Below are positions 63,119 through 64,000 of a stretch of 64,000 nucleotides of DNA, piece by piece. The stretch's first letter is position 1. Every line of letters begins with the position of its first letter. The DNA lies in assembly GCF_900102195.1 (NCBI RefSeq), contig NZ_FNBE01000005.1, positions 235,649 to 299,648 on the forward strand, in the 5' to 3' direction. The DNA comes from Pseudonocardia oroxyli. GTDB taxonomy: Bacteria > Actinomycetota > Actinomycetes > Mycobacteriales > Pseudonocardiaceae. A model generated the notes under the pieces. It saw only the letters and a program-made list of their open reading frames with translations, searched no databases and was not told where the DNA came from. Position numbers and translations under genes: made by a program.

Positions 63119-63724
63119 TCAGTTGCGGCGGGCGCCGTCGAGCTCGGCCAGGTAGCCCTGGACCGACGAGCCGGAGGTGGCGGAGAGCGAGCTGCCCAGG
63201 ACCTTCTCGGCCAGCTGGGTGGAGAGGGTCCCGACGTCCCCGCGCAGGCTCTGCTCGGCGGCGGCACGCTGCGCGGCGATCTGCTCGGCGGCGGCGGCAC
63301 GGATGCTCGCGGCGTCCTGCTCGGCGGCCGCACGGAGCTCGGCACGCACCTCGGCGCCCTCGGCGCGGGCCGCGTCCCGGATCGAGGCGGCCTCGGCGCG
63401 GGCCTCGGCGACCTGGGACTGGTACTGCTCGGTGAGCCGCGCGGCCTCGGCCCGGGCCTCCTCGGCGCGGGCGAGCCCACCCTCGATCCGGTCGGCGCGC
63501 TCGGCGTAGATCTGCTCGAACTTCGGCAGGATCATGCGGGAGAGCAGGACGAACACGGCCGCGAACGCGACGAGTCCGACGATGATCTCGGTCAGGTCGG
63601 CGCCCAGCGGCGCCTCGATCCCGGTGAAGACGTAGAGCAGGTAGGCGAGCAGGACAGCCCCGATCACCACTGCGACGAGGGCTGCACCCTTCGCGTTCTT
63701 GCCACCGGACCCGTGCTCGGCCAT
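63119..63724 (-). CDS. ATP synthase subunit b-like membrane protein
   Basis: A 201-residue protein. Two hydrophobic segments (about residues 14-33 and 43-65) precede ILPKFEQIYAERADRIEGGL, the typical start of the F0 b-subunit stalk, then a long charged coiled coil (repeated AEARAEAASIRDAARAEG) and a C-terminus resembling the delta-binding end. Normal b subunits have one membrane helix, so the extra N-terminal segment is unusual. The gene stands alone with its own terminator and no neighbouring atp genes. It may be a second, specialised b-subunit copy or a b-like protein with another role. Confidence 0.78.
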   Translation of the reverse strand: MAEHGSGGKNAKGAALVAVVIGAVLLAYLLYVFTGIEAPLGADLTEIIVGLVAFAAVFVLLSRMILPKFEQIYAERADRIEGGLARAEEARAEAARLTEQYQSQVAEARAEAASIRDAARAEGAEVRAELRAAAEQDAASIRAAAAEQIAAQRAAAEQSLRGDVGTLSTQLAEKVLGSSLSATSGSSVQGYLAELDGARRN

Positions 63725-63801
63725 CGAACCCTCCTTCTCTCCGCTGTAGAAGATATGTGGTCGGGTGTCCGTTGCGCCACCGACCCCGGCACGATGGTCT
63801 C

Positions 63802-64000
63802 GTGCAGACCGACCGGACGGGCCATCGCTACCCGCTGGACACCCCGCGGTGGCGTGGCGAGGACGGTTCGCCGCTGGCCGTGGAGCCGGGGCCCGGCCTC
63901 ACCCGCGAGCAGGTCGATTCGAGCGTCCGGTCCCAGTGGCGCTACGCCGCGGCGCTGCCGCTCGCGGTCCCCCCGGTGTCCCTCGGCGAGGGCTGTACAC
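63802..64000 (+). CDS. thrC: threonine synthase, N-terminal part (3' partial)
   Basis: Open from GTG 63802 to the window end, giving 66 residues. The segment (HRYPLDTPRWRGEDGSPLAV ... PVSLGEGCT) matches the start of class-I threonine synthases, where SLGEG(C/W)TP precedes the PLP site. Threonine synthase converts O-phosphohomoserine to threonine and phosphate. The PLP lysine lies beyond the window. It is divergent from the b-subunit-like gene over 77 bp. The family call is good, but other type-II PLP enzymes of this group cannot be fully excluded. Confidence 0.78.
   Translation, partial: MQTDRTGHRYPLDTPRWRGEDGSPLAVEPGPGLTREQVDSSVRSQWRYAAALPLAVPPVSLGEGCT

Overview
The window is 64 kb of very GC-rich DNA with GTG starts, many 4-nt GTGA/ATGA gene overlaps and strong third-position GC, as in a high-GC actinomycete. 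A complete arabinogalactan pathway is present: glf, glfT1, glfT2, wzm/wzt, the decaprenyl-phosphate phosphoribosyltransferase (UbiA), dprE1/dprE2, two Emb arabinosyltransferases and aftB. The mycolate genes that mycobacteria keep in the same neighbourhood (pks13, fadD32, fbp) are absent. This fits a Pseudonocardiales-type organism with arabinose and galactose in its wall but no mycolic acids; the genus is inferred, not shown. Gene order keeps long-range synteny with the Mycobacterium tuberculosis Rv3777-Rv3841 segment, judged from memory of that genome.

Layout. 1-2.2 kb: acetate symporter genes, the second with a frameshift. 2.3-7.4 kb: rhodanese, DUF4328 and SEC-C proteins, ferritin, CPBP protease, small membrane proteins and an iron-box-controlled DUF2470 gene. 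7.5-11.8 kb: hypothetical gene, pheA and a histidine phosphatase; after a palindrome array, a small metallopeptidase and a septum-formation protein on the other strand. 12-14.3 kb: a YgiB/YgiC/DUF350-like cassette. 14.3-17.8 kb: FUSC/MarR pair, hydrolase and glycosyltransferase. 17.8-58.3 kb: the cell-wall region, covering HAD, PAP2, UbiA, a Wzx-like flippase, GT2 enzymes, methyltransferases, DUF6541, Glf, a GT-C protein, GlfT2 and a divergent GlfT2-like paralogue, Emb/AftB/Emb, an acyltransferase, DprE2/DprE1, another GT-C-like protein, an ABC exporter operon, GtrA-GlfT1-Wzt-Wzm, the proteasome activator Bpa and a quinone oxidoreductase. 58.3-64 kb: GNAT, DUF2695-like protein, YpfJ-type metalloprotease, MarR, tRNA-Ser(UGA), a DUF433 antitoxin with a broken PIN toxin, an XRE/DUF2975 pair, an isolated ATP-synthase-b-like gene and the start of threonine synthase.

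How the genes work together. UbiA, a PAP2 phosphatase candidate, DprE1 and DprE2 make decaprenyl-phospho-arabinose. Glf supplies UDP-galactofuranose, GlfT1 and GlfT2 build galactan on its lipid carrier, and Wzm/Wzt export it. Emb and AftB proteins add arabinan outside. No AftA, which adds the first arabinose, is recognisable here; unassigned GT-C-type membrane proteins at 25126, 28391 and 48921 are candidates for that or related steps. A Wzx-like flippase with two GT2 enzymes suggests a second glycan or glycolipid route.

Non-coding structure is notable. Two families of intergenic palindromes recur, one with a perfect 42-bp palindrome at 4476 and one with a short array at 10099. There are candidate operators for IdeR/DtxR (7455), MarR (15322), an ABC operon (53657) and an XRE regulator (63036). 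All three frameshifts seen look like one-base losses in short homopolymers, so sequencing error must be considered for each. No stretch longer than about 210 bases lacks a gene.
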